From NCBI GenBank assembly GCA_910584915.1, contig CAJUDM010000025.1, positions 8,198-72,197 on the forward strand: a stretch of DNA of 64,000 bases, written 5' to 3'. Each line of letters opens with the position of its first letter. Positions within the stretch are counted from its first letter, which is position 1. Positions 42,307-50,772 of this stretch are shown here, piece by piece. The notes beneath the pieces are model-generated. The model ran no database searches. It was not told the DNA's origin and saw nothing but the letters and a program-made list of their open reading frames with translations. The position numbers were made by a program, and so were the translations under genes. The stretch is from an uncultured Lachnospiraceae bacterium (GTDB lineage: Bacteria > Bacillota > Clostridia > Lachnospirales > Lachnospiraceae).

Positions 42307-42762
42307 CTACGCGGTCACTACGCCCTTCCTGAGAATGATATTAGCGTAAATCGCCGTCTCCGTCGTCATGATCACACAGGTGGATCTCTCCTGTGTCTGT
42401 TTGTAGAAATCCCATTTGTTGATCTCCTGGAAACAGTCAGCTCCTCTGTTGTCGTACTTTTTCACGATCTCTTTATATTCATCCCAGATCGGCGTCTTCG
42501 CGTCATCCCCCGGCTCCACCGCCATCAGCGTACAGGGAGGATCCACCTCGCCCTTCGCGTTCGGATAAGTGTCAAGAGGCATCAGCTGCAAAACAGCATC
42601 CAAAATCTCCGGCACGCCGTGCCCGTCCAGACGGATCACTCTCTTTCCGTAGGTATGTCCCGGAAAATTGCCGTCCGCGATGGTGATCTCATCCGTATGT
42701 CCCATCTCATCCAGTACCTTCAGTAATTCCGGCGATATAATGTTGGGAATTCCTTTTAACAT
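42307..42762 (-). CDS. RbsD/FucU-family sugar mutarotase
   Basis: 151 residues. The start MLKGIPNIISPELLKVLDEM and the following GHTDEITIADGNFPGHTYGKRVIRLDG contain the catalytic His and Asp positions of FucU/RbsD. QERSTCVIMTTETAIYANIILRKGVV closes the domain. It interconverts sugar anomers, L-fucose being the best-known substrate of FucU; no fucose genes are nearby. GGAGGTTACAAC precedes the ATG. It stands alone between pepD and the nickel operon. Confidence 0.88.
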   Translation of the reverse strand: MLKGIPNIISPELLKVLDEMGHTDEITIADGNFPGHTYGKRVIRLDGHGVPEILDAVLQLMPLDTYPNAKGEVDPPCTLMAVEPGDDAKTPIWDEYKEIVKKYDNRGADCFQEINKWDFYKQTQERSTCVIMTTETAIYANIILRKGVVTA

Positions 42763-42900
42763 GTTGTAACCTCCTTCAGAATGGCAGGTGCACATAGAGT
42801 ACATCTGCTGTTTTTTGCTGTTTGGAGGCGCCTCCCCGCGGCGCTTCCACCCTGAAATATATTTTACCAGACCTTTTCCTGTCCCACAAGGGGGATTTTA

Positions 42901-44343
42901 TTATTTTGCAGCGAGCACCCTGCACACATATTCATACACACGTTTTGCGGAGGAAATACATAATCTCTCTTCCGTGGTATGAATATTCTTCATGTCCGGT
43001 CCCAGAGAGATGCAGTCAAGGTCCGGACGTTTCTCGAGCAGGATACCACACTCCACACCGGCATGGATCGCCTGGATCTTCGGGGCTTTGCCGTACATCT
43101 CCTCATACACCCTGACGCACAGTTCCCTGAAAGGAGATTCCTTCTTATAGGTCCAGCCCGGATAATCTCCCGTCACTGACACCAGGCCGCCCAAAAGTTC
43201 CGTCAGGGCAGATATCTTTCTGATCAGCGCCTCTTTCTCGCTGGCAACGGAACTCCTCACCGAGGTGATGACCGTCAGTTCCTTCTCTGAAAGCGTCATC
43301 ATACCGTTGTTCAGGGAAGTCTGCACCAGGCCATGCATATCCGCACTCATCGCCTGGACGCCGTTTGGCATGAGAAGCAACAGCTTTTCAGCCCTCTCTC
43401 CCGACTGTTTATCCAGACAGGACATCGAGACGGCGCTTTCTTTTGTCATCTCGATCCTCACTCCCGGATCTTTTGTGGACAGCTCCGCCTGCAATGTCTT
43501 CTCAAACGCTTTGACCGCTTCATCCAGTTCCTCCTCCTTCCCGGAGGCAATAAACCGGACCGTCGCCTCGCGCGGTATAGCGTTATCTGCCAGGCCGCCA
43601 AAAAGCCCGCAGATGCCGATATCCGTCACCGACGATACCGTCTCAAGAAGCCTTCCCGCCAAAGAGTTGGCATTTCCTCTCTCCCTGTGGATCTCTCCGC
43701 CGGAATGGCCCCCAAGAAGCCCGCAGATCCGGCAGGTATAGAGCGTCCCCTCCTTTTCTTCACGCATGACAGGCAAAACATGTTTTACACTGGCGCCGCC
43801 CGCGCAGCCCGCCAGAAAATATCCCTCGTCCTCAGAGTCCAGATTCAGCAGCCTCGTCCCCTTTACATCCGAAAGATCAAGCGCCTTTGCGCCGTCCATG
43901 CCCACTTCCTCGTCCACCGTAACCACCACATCCAGATGGGGATGGGGCAGATCATCCGCGTCCAGGATTGCCAGAGCGTAGGCGATGGCGATGCCGTCAT
44001 CCCCTCCCAGGCTGGTGTCCTCCGCGTAAATATAGTCTCCTTCCACCGCCGTCCTCAGCGCATCTGCCCTCATATCGATGTCGCTGTCCGGCTTTTTCAC
44101 CGCCACCATATCCATATGTCCCTGCAGGATGATGCCCTCCTGCTCCTCATAGCCGGACGTTGCCTCCTTCGAGATGATCACATTCTTCATCTCGTCCTGT
44201 CTGCAGGCAAGCCCTCTCTCCCTCGCGAAAGCGACCAGATAATCGCTCAGTTTTTCCACATTCCCCGAACCGTGCGGAATTCCGCAGATCTCCTCAAAAA
44301 AGCGAAATACCGGTTTGGGTTCCAGTTCTCCTAATACTCCCAT
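42901..44343 (-). CDS. pepD: Xaa-His dipeptidase (PepD)
   Basis: 480 residues, M20C family; it cleaves beta-Ala-His and related dipeptides. Landmarks: EICGIPHGSGNVEKLSDYL, IILQGHMDMVAVKKPDSDID, TSLGGDDGIAIAYALAIL, VDEEVGMDGAKALDLSDVKG, GGHSGGEIHRERGNANSL and a C-terminal AIHAGVECGILLEKRPDLD block. The start at 44343 (MGVLGELEPKPVFRFFEE) is the family start; AGGCAGGG lies upstream. Confidence 0.93.
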   Translation of the reverse strand: MGVLGELEPKPVFRFFEEICGIPHGSGNVEKLSDYLVAFARERGLACRQDEMKNVIISKEATSGYEEQEGIILQGHMDMVAVKKPDSDIDMRADALRTAVEGDYIYAEDTSLGGDDGIAIAYALAILDADDLPHPHLDVVVTVDEEVGMDGAKALDLSDVKGTRLLNLDSEDEGYFLAGCAGGASVKHVLPVMREEKEGTLYTCRICGLLGGHSGGEIHRERGNANSLAGRLLETVSSVTDIGICGLFGGLADNAIPREATVRFIASGKEEELDEAVKAFEKTLQAELSTKDPGVRIEMTKESAVSMSCLDKQSGERAEKLLLLMPNGVQAMSADMHGLVQTSLNNGMMTLSEKELTVITSVRSSVASEKEALIRKISALTELLGGLVSVTGDYPGWTYKKESPFRELCVRVYEEMYGKAPKIQAIHAGVECGILLEKRPDLDCISLGPDMKNIHTTEERLCISSAKRVYEYVCRVLAAK

Positions 44344-44441
44344 AAAATGACCCTGCCTTTCCTCAATATACTGACTCAAAATATCTGATGTGTCAGACCG
44401 CTAAAGTTCTCTTTTCCACGCCACAGTATGCATAAATGCGA

Positions 44442-44471
44442 AAATCGAGTGGATACCCACCCGATTTCTCC
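44442..44471 (-). terminator. Terminator of infC-rpmI-rplT
   Basis: On the minus strand AAATCGGGTGG pairs with CCACTCGATTT (one G-U), followed by TTTTCGC. It lies about 60 bp after the rplT stop. Confidence 0.75.
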
Positions 44472-44529
44472 TCACCCGTATATCTGCCGCAAAACTACTG
44501 TTTTTACGCCTGCAGATCCCGGCTTTCTC

Positions 44530-44883
44530 TTACAGTCTGCTCTTTGCAAGTTCTGCCAGGGACGCAAAACCTTCGGCATCATTCACCGCGAGCTCCGCCA
44601 GCATCTTTCTGTTGATCTCTACCTCAGCCATCTTCAGGCCGTGCATAAATTTGCTGTATGATAAACCGTTCATTCTTGCAGCCGCGTTGATACGCGCGAT
44701 CCACAGTCTTCTGAACTGACGTTTTCTCTCTTTTCTACCCGCATAAGAACTTGCCAGCGCCCTCATCACAGACTGCTTGGCGATCCTGTACTGTTTCGAC
44801 CTTGCACCTCTGTAGCCTTTTGCAAGCTTTAATACTCTGTTATGTTTTTTTCTGGCGTTCATGCCGCCTTTTACTCTTGCCAT
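44530..44883 (-). CDS. rplT: 50S ribosomal protein L20
   Basis: 117 residues, full length. MARVKGGMNARKKHNRVLKLAKGYRGARSK is the basic N-terminal extension, and RRLWIARINAAARMNGLSYSKF the conserved globular start. It binds 23S rRNA early in assembly and also represses its own operon through the leader. Last gene of infC-rpmI-rplT. Confidence 0.98.
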   Translation of the reverse strand: MARVKGGMNARKKHNRVLKLAKGYRGARSKQYRIAKQSVMRALASSYAGRKERKRQFRRLWIARINAAARMNGLSYSKFMHGLKMAEVEINRKMLAELAVNDAEGFASLAELAKSRL

Positions 44884-44966
44884 TCTTTTATCCTCCTAAC
44901 CGATCATTTCTATCTGATTCTCCCGACCACTCAAAAACGAGTCCATCGGCAACTGTTCCTGCCGCT

Positions 44967-45164
44967 CTACAAATAGGGAAGGATCTTTTTCATATTCTTT
45001 ACATTTGTCGCATCCGTCATAGCTGCTTTTCTTAAATTTCTCTTCGTCTTTGTGCTCTTCTTGGTTAAGATATGGCGCCTATAAGCTTTATTTCTTTTCA
45101 GTTTCCCTGTTCCGGTTGCTTTGAAACGCTTTGCAGCCGCTCTGCTTGTCTTCATTTTTGGCAT
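44967..45164 (-). CDS. rpmI: 50S ribosomal protein L35
   Basis: 65 residues: MPKMKTSRAAAKRFKATGTGKLKRNKAYRRH, then LTKKSTKTKRNLRKAA. Standard length and order between infC and rplT. AGGAGG precedes its ATG. Confidence 0.98.
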   Translation of the reverse strand: MPKMKTSRAAAKRFKATGTGKLKRNKAYRRHILTKKSTKTKRNLRKAAMTDATNVKNMKKILPYL

Positions 45165-45207
45165 AATTCATTCCTCCTGTATTCACTTAATTTTCCCTAA
45201 ACGAAAG

Positions 45208-45714
45208 CTACCTTTTCTGAGTCAAGAACATGGTCATGCTTCGCCCTTCCACTTTCGGCGCTCTGTCAACTACCGCGATGTCCGCAAGCGCCTGCGCAAA
45301 ATCGTCCAGGATATGCTTGCTGTTGTTCATATGCGCCATCTCGCGTCCCCTGAAGCGCAGAGTGATCTTTACCTTATCGCCCTTACTCAGGAACTTCCTT
45401 GCCGCATTCACCTTGGTATTCAGGTCATTCGTATCAATGTTCGGAGAAAGCCGCAGTTCTTTTACTTCCGTAGTCTTCTGCTTCTTCTTAGCATCCTTTT
45501 CTTTTCTGGTCTGCTCATATCTGAACTTTCCATAATCAACAATCCTGCAGACCGGAGGCTTTGCCGTAGGTGCGATCTTCACCAGATCCACGCCGGCCTC
45601 TTCCGCCAGTTTCATGGCGTCCCTGCATGACATGACGCCAAGCTGCTGACCGTCCTCGCCTATGACACGCACTTCTCTGTCTCTAATCTGTTCGTTAATG
45701 AAATAATCGCTAAT
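45208..45714 (-). CDS. infC: Translation initiation factor IF-3, AUU start
   Basis: 168 residues. The IF-3 N-domain begins YFINEQIRDREVRVIGEDGQQLG, with GVMSCRDAMKLAEEAGVDLVKI; after the helix linker the C-domain has KVKITLRFRGREMAH. There is no ATG near the expected start. The GGGGGAGGG site is followed at the right distance by ATT (45712-45714), so an AUU start as in E. coli infC is the best reading; AUU starts let IF-3 repress its own synthesis. A TTG at 45753 is an alternative but lies above the ribosome site. Confidence 0.93.
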   Translation of the reverse strand: MSDYFINEQIRDREVRVIGEDGQQLGVMSCRDAMKLAEEAGVDLVKIAPTAKPPVCRIVDYGKFRYEQTRKEKDAKKKQKTTEVKELRLSPNIDTNDLNTKVNAARKFLSKGDKVKITLRFRGREMAHMNNSKHILDDFAQALADIAVVDRAPKVEGRSMTMFLTQKR

Positions 45715-45978
45715 AGTCTTTCCCTCCCCCTTGATCCGAATAAGCAGGCTCAACCCGCTTCAACGACTTTTCTTTTCTCTGTACGCAAAAAGTGGATAGC
45801 AGCACTATCCACCAAATCAAGTTCTTCAATAAACCCGGCAAATCACATGACCACCGAATCCAAAAGATCAAAATTTTGAACACCTGCCAGCGAAGCCGCA
45901 GGGTGAGAGTGGATACTCTGCTTGTTTTTATGCGATTCCCGCATCACAGCCGAAACATAGAATGCATCGCACTTTGAT
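45715..45978 (-). ncRNA. L20-type leader of infC-rpmI-rplT
   Basis: About 260 nt between promoter and infC, with a hairpin CACCCTGC/GCAGGTG (45881-45905), a GAGTATCCACTC stem and the attenuator at 45787-45812. The position and layout fit the Firmicute L20 leader, in which excess L20 binds and causes premature termination. The assignment is by context and structure, not by a covariance search. Confidence 0.75.
45787..45812 (-). terminator. Attenuator hairpin before infC
   Basis: Minus strand: GTGGATAG, 5-nt loop, CTATCCAC followed by TTTTT. It lies about 75 nt before the infC start and would stop transcription inside the leader, consistent with L20-controlled attenuation. Confidence 0.8.
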
Positions 45979-46007
45979 ATCTTAGCATCGTATCCGGTAA
46001 ATGTCAA
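45979..46007 (-). promoter_or_regulatory. Promoter of infC-rpmI-rplT
   Basis: Minus strand: TTGACA (46002-46007), 17-nt spacer, TAAGAT (45979-45984). Confidence 0.9.
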
Positions 46008-46056
46008 TGCCTTACGGAAATCTTTTTTACAAATATATGACGATGATACGGAGACA

Positions 46057-46905
46057 CTATTGCCTTCCTTCACTTCCGCAAAGCCTGATCTTTTCGCATA
46101 CCAGTTTTGTCACGCGCTCCATCCCCGCCATCCCGTATTTCTTCGGATCAAAGGCATCCGGATTCTCCTTCAGAAACGCTTTGACGCCGTCGCTGTAGGC
46201 GATCCGAAGCTCTGTCGCAAAATTCACCTTGCAGATACCCCGCCTGATGCACTCCCGCACCGTCTCATCGGGCACGCCGGAGGCGCCGTGGAGCACTAAC
46301 GGAATGCTGACCCTCTCCCTGATCTCGGAGAGCCTGGGAAGATCCAGCTTCGGCTCCCCTTTGTAGATCCCGTGCGCCGTACCGATAGCTACCGCCAGGG
46401 AATCGATCCCCGTCTCCTCCACAAAGCGCACCGCATCCTCCGGATCTGTGTATCCCGGATCATTACATTCCAGGTCATCCTCCTTGCCGCCCACTTTGCC
46501 GAGTTCCGCCTCCACCGGAATATCCGATGCGCTGCAGGCATCCACCACTTTTTTTGTCAGCGCGATATTGTCCTCGAACGCCTCCTTCGAGCCATCGATC
46601 ATAATGGAAGTATATCCCGCCCTGAACGCCTGCATGGCAAGAGCGAAACTGCTGCCGTGGTCTAAATGAAGCGCCACAGGCACCTGCGCATGCTCCGCCG
46701 CCGCCTTTACATTGGCGCAATACATGGAAATACCGGCGTACTTTATCGTGGAGGGCGTGGTCTGTAAGATAACAGGCGCTTTCATCTCCTCCGCAGCCTT
46801 TACCACCGCCATCACCATCTCCATATTTTCCACATTGAATGCGCCTACCGCATATCCGCCCTCCCTGGCATCCATCAATAACTGTTTTGTCGTCACAAAT
46901 GACAT
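46057..46905 (-). CDS. Class II ketose-bisphosphate aldolase
   Basis: 282 residues of the GatY/KbaY/Fba class II group. Zinc ligands are in VALHLDHGSS, EAELGKVGG, IGTAHGIYKG and LVLHGASGVPDE; the phosphate loop is KVNFATELR. Length and the GKVGGKEDD loop match the tagatose-1,6-bisphosphate type, though fructose-1,6-bisphosphate is possible. It would split the bisphosphate made by the neighbouring PfkB kinase. It is the last gene of the LacI-controlled set, and motif copy B lies upstream within the operon. Confidence 0.92.
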   Translation of the reverse strand: MSFVTTKQLLMDAREGGYAVGAFNVENMEMVMAVVKAAEEMKAPVILQTTPSTIKYAGISMYCANVKAAAEHAQVPVALHLDHGSSFALAMQAFRAGYTSIMIDGSKEAFEDNIALTKKVVDACSASDIPVEAELGKVGGKEDDLECNDPGYTDPEDAVRFVEETGIDSLAVAIGTAHGIYKGEPKLDLPRLSEIRERVSIPLVLHGASGVPDETVRECIRRGICKVNFATELRIAYSDGVKAFLKENPDAFDPKKYGMAGMERVTKLVCEKIRLCGSEGRQ

Positions 46906-46950
46906 AATCCTATCCCTCTTTCCGTCATATTAATATTTTTCCCATTTATT

Positions 46951-47048
46951 CGTTGCTTTATTGCGCAAAGAAATAATATGGCTCACGAGTTTGTGACAGG
47001 CAACGCGCAGACACAAATCTCGCGATTGATAATTTTAATTTTCTATCT
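46951..47048 (-). repeat. Pseudoknot leader motif, copy B
   Basis: Nearly identical to copy A, with P2 formed by 47012-47022 and 46986-46995, and CGTTGC (46951-46956) pairing with the P2 loop (47000-47005). P3 is poorly conserved here. It fills the gap between the PfkB gene and the aldolase gene, in their sense orientation. Confidence 0.65.
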
Positions 47049-47978
47049 TTACAGCCTGACTACTTTCACTTCCTCAAAAAGCTTTTCACAGACTGCCGGC
47101 TCAAAACTTCCCGTATCCGGTGAGAGCGCGTTGGCAGATGCCACAGCCACCGCATAGCGCAGCATGCGCTCCGGCTCAAAACCTCTCTTTAACGCCACAG
47201 CCATGGCGCCCACCATGGAATCGCCGCAGCCCACCGTATTGACTGCTTCCACCTTCGGGGCATCCGCCTGCAGCACACCTTCCCTGCACGCCATGAGCGC
47301 TCCGTCGCCGCCGAGGGAGACCACCACATAGGAGATACCCTGCCCGCAGAGTTTCTCCGCCCTGGCGATCACATCCTCCCTTCCGGCGATCTTTGCCGAA
47401 AAAAGCTGTTCCAGCTCATCCTGATTCGGCTTCACCAGTGTCGGGCAGGCTTCCAGGCCCTTCTCAAGCAGCACGCCGCTGGTATCAAGGATCACCTGTT
47501 TCCCCGCCCGTTTTGCCGTCAGTATCATCTCTCTGTAGATATCGGCGGGAAGTCCCGCCGGCACGCTGCCGGACATCGTCACCACCTGCGAATCCCCGAT
47601 GATCTCCGGAAACCGTTCCAAAAACTTAAGTTTTTCCCGCTCCGTCACAGCGCAGCCCGGCTCCAGGTACTCGGTGGAGCCGAATACCTCATCCAGAATA
47701 TTGATACAGCTTCTTGTCTCCCCCTCAATATGTTCAAATGCATGGGGAATATCGTCCTTATCCAACAGCGCTTCCAGATACTTTCCGTTATAGCCGCCCA
47801 CAAGCCCTGTGGCGAGAACCTCCTCACCGCACAGATGCACTGCTCTCGCCACATTCAGCCCTTTTCCGCCGGCAGAATTATGTACCGCTTTTACCCGCAT
47901 CACCCTCCCGTTCTCAATAGCGCCTTCCATATAATACGCTTTGTCGATCGATGCGTTCAGCGTGACTGTTGTAATCAT
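47049..47978 (-). CDS. PfkB-family 1-phosphofructokinase/tagatose-6-P kinase
   Basis: 309 residues, LacC/FruK branch of PfkB. N-terminal TLNASIDKAYYMEG and the GGKGLNVARAVHLCGEEVLATGL block; the C-terminal VEAVNTVGCGDSMVGAMAVAL carries the catalytic Asp and anion hole. It phosphorylates a ketose monophosphate to the 1,6-bisphosphate. With the adjoining aldolase it forms the lower part of a tagatose-6-P or fructose-1-P type route. The start at 47978 has GGGAGGATC upstream. Confidence 0.9.
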   Translation of the reverse strand: MITTVTLNASIDKAYYMEGAIENGRVMRVKAVHNSAGGKGLNVARAVHLCGEEVLATGLVGGYNGKYLEALLDKDDIPHAFEHIEGETRSCINILDEVFGSTEYLEPGCAVTEREKLKFLERFPEIIGDSQVVTMSGSVPAGLPADIYREMILTAKRAGKQVILDTSGVLLEKGLEACPTLVKPNQDELEQLFSAKIAGREDVIARAEKLCGQGISYVVVSLGGDGALMACREGVLQADAPKVEAVNTVGCGDSMVGAMAVALKRGFEPERMLRYAVAVASANALSPDTGSFEPAVCEKLFEEVKVVRL

Positions 47979-47996
47979 GATATCCGATCCTCCCAT

Positions 47997-48200
47997 TCAA
48001 GGTAACTACCCCGTTGCAGGCAGCGGGGCATCAAACCTGCAACACTGCAGAGCAACGGGGTGTGTGGCCTTCGCGGCAGTCGCCAAATGTGCATCCGGGC
48101 ATGCACACCTGGCCCGCTGCCCGCGGGAACCAGCCCGCCCCGCGACAGGCTCATGCCGGCAGATATCCGGCAAAGAACCTGACCATACAGGATACCGGCA
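47997..48200 (-). other. Structured spacer between the reductase and PfkB genes
   Basis: About 200 bp, GC-rich, with no gene. CCCCGTTGC (minus strand 48062-48054) pairs with GCAACGGGG (48018-48010), and GTGTGCAT/ATGCACA forms another hairpin near 48090-48110. It belongs to the series of structured gaps in this operon. Confidence 0.5.
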
Positions 48201-49217
48201 TTATTCCGCGTCCGGGCAGTCCACGATCACGCCTTCCTCATCCCAGAGGTCATGCCAGTCGGTGGCGCCTTCCCACAGGAATACCTGTCCCTTTACCAGA
48301 CGATTGTTCTTCTCAAGCCCCGCGATCACTTTCATCTCTTCTTCTGTCAACAGCTCCGTCACTGTGGATTCCAGATTGCTCGTATATTCCATCTCATGGA
48401 TGGAGAACGGAATCGGGATCTGCCCCCTCTGCACCGCCCATTTCAGCGCTATGATCGCGGGATGCACACCGTGCGCCTCGGCGATCGCCTTAAATTCCGG
48501 CACCTGCATATCCGCGATATCCGTCGGCTCCATATCGCGCTCCGGCCTCTGGGGAGAACCGAGGGGCATAAAACCGATGGGCTGGATATCGTGAGCTTTC
48601 AGGTAATCGAACAGCTCCTGCTGCTGGAAGCAGGGATGAAGCTCTAACTCACACGCCACAGGTTTGATCTCAAATTTGTCGATGACTGCGTTCAGCTTCG
48701 GGATCGTCATATTGGAAATACCGATATGGCGGATCAATCCCTTTCTCACCAGTTCCTCACACTGCCTGTATGTATCCATAAATTCCGCCACGGAAAAGGG
48801 TTTTGAATCCGGGTTTCTGGAATCCACAGTGCAATGAGGCGCATGGTAATTCGGGAACGGCCAGTGGATAAAGAACAGGTCGATATACCCGCACTTTAAA
48901 TCCTCGATACTCTTTCTGCAGGACTTCTCCACCTCCCTGTGCATATCGTTCCAGACCTTTGTCATAATATAGAGATCTTTTCTCTCCACTACGCCTTCTT
49001 GAAAAGCCGCCTCAAAGACCTCGCCGATCTGGTCTTCATTTCCGTAACATGCCGCGCAGTCAAACATCCGGTACCCCGCCCTGATGGCACCTGCCACCGC
49101 GTTTGACACCTGCTCCGCCGTGAACCTGTCGGAACCGAACGTCCCCATGCCGATGCAGGGAACCTTATCCCCCGTATTCAATGTGATCTGTGGAACTTTT
49201 GCCGCTTCTACTGCCAT
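48201..49217 (-). CDS. Aldo/keto reductase
   Basis: 338 residues, (beta/alpha)8 barrel NADPH-dependent oxidoreductase. The tetrad is visible: Asp and Tyr in YRMFDCAACYGNE, Lys in IMTKVWN, and His in FFIHWPFPN. HIGISNMTIPKLN and the C-terminal WAVQRGQIPIPFS are cofactor contacts; the IPFS form replaces the usual IPKS. In this operon it probably reduces an aldose or ketose to a polyol, or works in reverse. AGGAGGAAAG precedes the ATG. Confidence 0.9.
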   Translation of the reverse strand: MAVEAAKVPQITLNTGDKVPCIGMGTFGSDRFTAEQVSNAVAGAIRAGYRMFDCAACYGNEDQIGEVFEAAFQEGVVERKDLYIMTKVWNDMHREVEKSCRKSIEDLKCGYIDLFFIHWPFPNYHAPHCTVDSRNPDSKPFSVAEFMDTYRQCEELVRKGLIRHIGISNMTIPKLNAVIDKFEIKPVACELELHPCFQQQELFDYLKAHDIQPIGFMPLGSPQRPERDMEPTDIADMQVPEFKAIAEAHGVHPAIIALKWAVQRGQIPIPFSIHEMEYTSNLESTVTELLTEEEMKVIAGLEKNNRLVKGQVFLWEGATDWHDLWDEEGVIVDCPDAE

Positions 49218-49264
49218 AACTCTTTCCTCCTGTATATTATTGTTTATTTTATATATCTCTTTTC

Positions 49265-49335
49265 TGCCGGATATACCACACCGCCCGGCATGGTACGCTT
49301 CGCGGTGCGCGCCCGCCCTGCCGGGTCCGACATAT
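49265..49335 (-). repeat. Imperfect palindrome between dehydrogenase and reductase genes
   Basis: GGATAT...GCCCGGCA and TGCCGGG...ATATCC pair around a GC-rich centre with GTACGCTTCGCGGTGCGC. No gene in this gap. Confidence 0.5.
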
Positions 49336-49398
49336 CCGCTTCCAATAGAATAACCTCACCGTCCGGCATAATGCGCTTCTTCCGGCTTCGATATCCCG

Positions 49399-50448
49399 TC
49401 ACGCCTCGCTGTCGATCAGGATCTTCCCTTTCACCAAGCCCGGCGTCTTATACATCTCAAACGCCTGATCGATCTGTGAGAGCGGCATCTTTTTATAGAT
49501 AAAAGAATCGTCGAACTGTAACTGTCCCGTCTTAAAGCAGTGTGCCGCGAGTTCCCACTCATCCCCGGGGAAGGGCGCCGAATAACTCATCCAGGAGCCG
49601 GTCAGATAAAATTCCTTCCGATTGATATTTTCCCACTCCTCCACACTGAAGGCAAGCTCCCTCGTCGGCGTCCCGATAAAGCACACCTGTGCCTTGTTTC
49701 CCGCAAGCGCAAACGCCATCTTCATCGTCGCCGTATTGCCCGCTGTCTCATATACGTAGTCAAAGCCTCTGCCACCTGTCAGCTCCTTCACCTGATCCAT
49801 ATAGCCCGCTGCGGCGGAATTCACGCCCGCATCGGCGCCGAGGCGCCTCGCCAGGTCCAGCCTCTCCTCCACGATATCGAAAACCGCCACTTTTTTCGCG
49901 CCGTATATCTTCGCCCACTGCATGGTCAGCATCCCGATCGTGCCGCCGCCCAGGATCGCCACGGTTTTTCCCCCTTTGTAATCGAGCCTCCGCAGCCCGT
50001 GGAGCGCCACCGTCGCCGGCTCAAACAGTGCGCCCATCTCGAAGCTGACCGTATCGTCAAACTTCACCACATTTCTCTCCGGCACCGCCACATACTTCGC
50101 AAAGCTGCCGAACTCCCTCGAGCCGATAAAGCTGTAATGTTTACAGAGGGAATAGTTTCCCTTCTGGCAGTCCTCACACTCCATACAGGGCACAAGCGGC
50201 ACGCCCGCCACCCTGTCGCCGGGTTTTACCGAAGTGACTCCCTCCCCCACTTCCTCCACTGTGCCGGAAAACTCATGTCCCAGCACATTCGGAAAATAGT
50301 GGCATGCATCCCCGTTCACCCTCGGAATGTCCGAGCCGCAGATGCCGGTGTATTTCACCTTCACCAACACTTTCCCAGGCTCCGCCGCCGGTTTCGCGAT
50401 CTCCTCATAACGGATATCATTTTTTGCGTGTACAACTCCTGCTTTCAT
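49399..50448 (-). CDS. Zinc-dependent polyol dehydrogenase (GatD/sorbitol DH-like)
   Basis: 349 residues, medium-chain dehydrogenase. Catalytic zinc: GICGSDIPRVNG and NVLGHEFSGTVEEVGEGV; structural zinc: PCMECEDCQKGNYSLC; NAD loop: VAILGGGTIGMLTMQWAKIYG, then VFDIVEERLDLARRLGAD. The YKM..SQIDQAFEMYKT end is typical of GatD-like galactitol-1-phosphate 5-dehydrogenases and of sorbitol dehydrogenases. It most likely oxidises a hexitol or hexitol phosphate to the ketose used by the kinases of this operon. The stop codon of the kinase gene upstream is separated by a triplicate repeat. Confidence 0.9.
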   Translation of the reverse strand: MKAGVVHAKNDIRYEEIAKPAAEPGKVLVKVKYTGICGSDIPRVNGDACHYFPNVLGHEFSGTVEEVGEGVTSVKPGDRVAGVPLVPCMECEDCQKGNYSLCKHYSFIGSREFGSFAKYVAVPERNVVKFDDTVSFEMGALFEPATVALHGLRRLDYKGGKTVAILGGGTIGMLTMQWAKIYGAKKVAVFDIVEERLDLARRLGADAGVNSAAAGYMDQVKELTGGRGFDYVYETAGNTATMKMAFALAGNKAQVCFIGTPTRELAFSVEEWENINRKEFYLTGSWMSYSAPFPGDEWELAAHCFKTGQLQFDDSFIYKKMPLSQIDQAFEMYKTPGLVKGKILIDSEA

Positions 50449-50465
50449 AGGTTTCTCCTTATTCT

Positions 50466-50771
50466 AGTTCCGCATATCACCTCCCAGCACCTCTATACGC
50501 AGAGATATTTCCGAACGCTCTGCGTTCGTAAATCCTCTGGGCGCTGTTCGGCGATATGCTGTTTTTCAGTTCCGCATATCACCTCCCAGCACCTCTATAC
50601 GCAGAGATATTTCCGAACGCTCTGCGTTCGTAAATCCTCTGGGCGCTGTTCGGCGATATGCTGTTTTTCAGTTCCGCATATCACCTCCCAGCACCTTTTT
50701 CCGCAGAGATATTTCCGAACGCTCTGCGTTCGTAAATCCTCTGGGCACTGTTCGGGGATATGCTGTTTTTT
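50466..50771. repeat. Triplicate 102-bp structured array 1
   Basis: Copies start at 50466, 50568 and 50670; the first two are identical and the third differs at a few places. Each unit has nested arms GCATATC/GATATGC (first copy 50472-50478 and 50553-50559), CCCAG/CTGGG and CGAACGC/GCGTTCG. It fills the gap between the kinase and dehydrogenase genes. The unit shares AGTTCCGCA, ATACG and GAGATATTTCCG blocks with array 2 at 62194. Confidence 0.9.
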
Positions 50772-50772
50772 A

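Noticed and set aside
50466..50771. Possible CRISPR array
   Set aside because: Units are contiguous 102-bp copies with no short repeat and variable-spacer pattern, and no cas genes are present.
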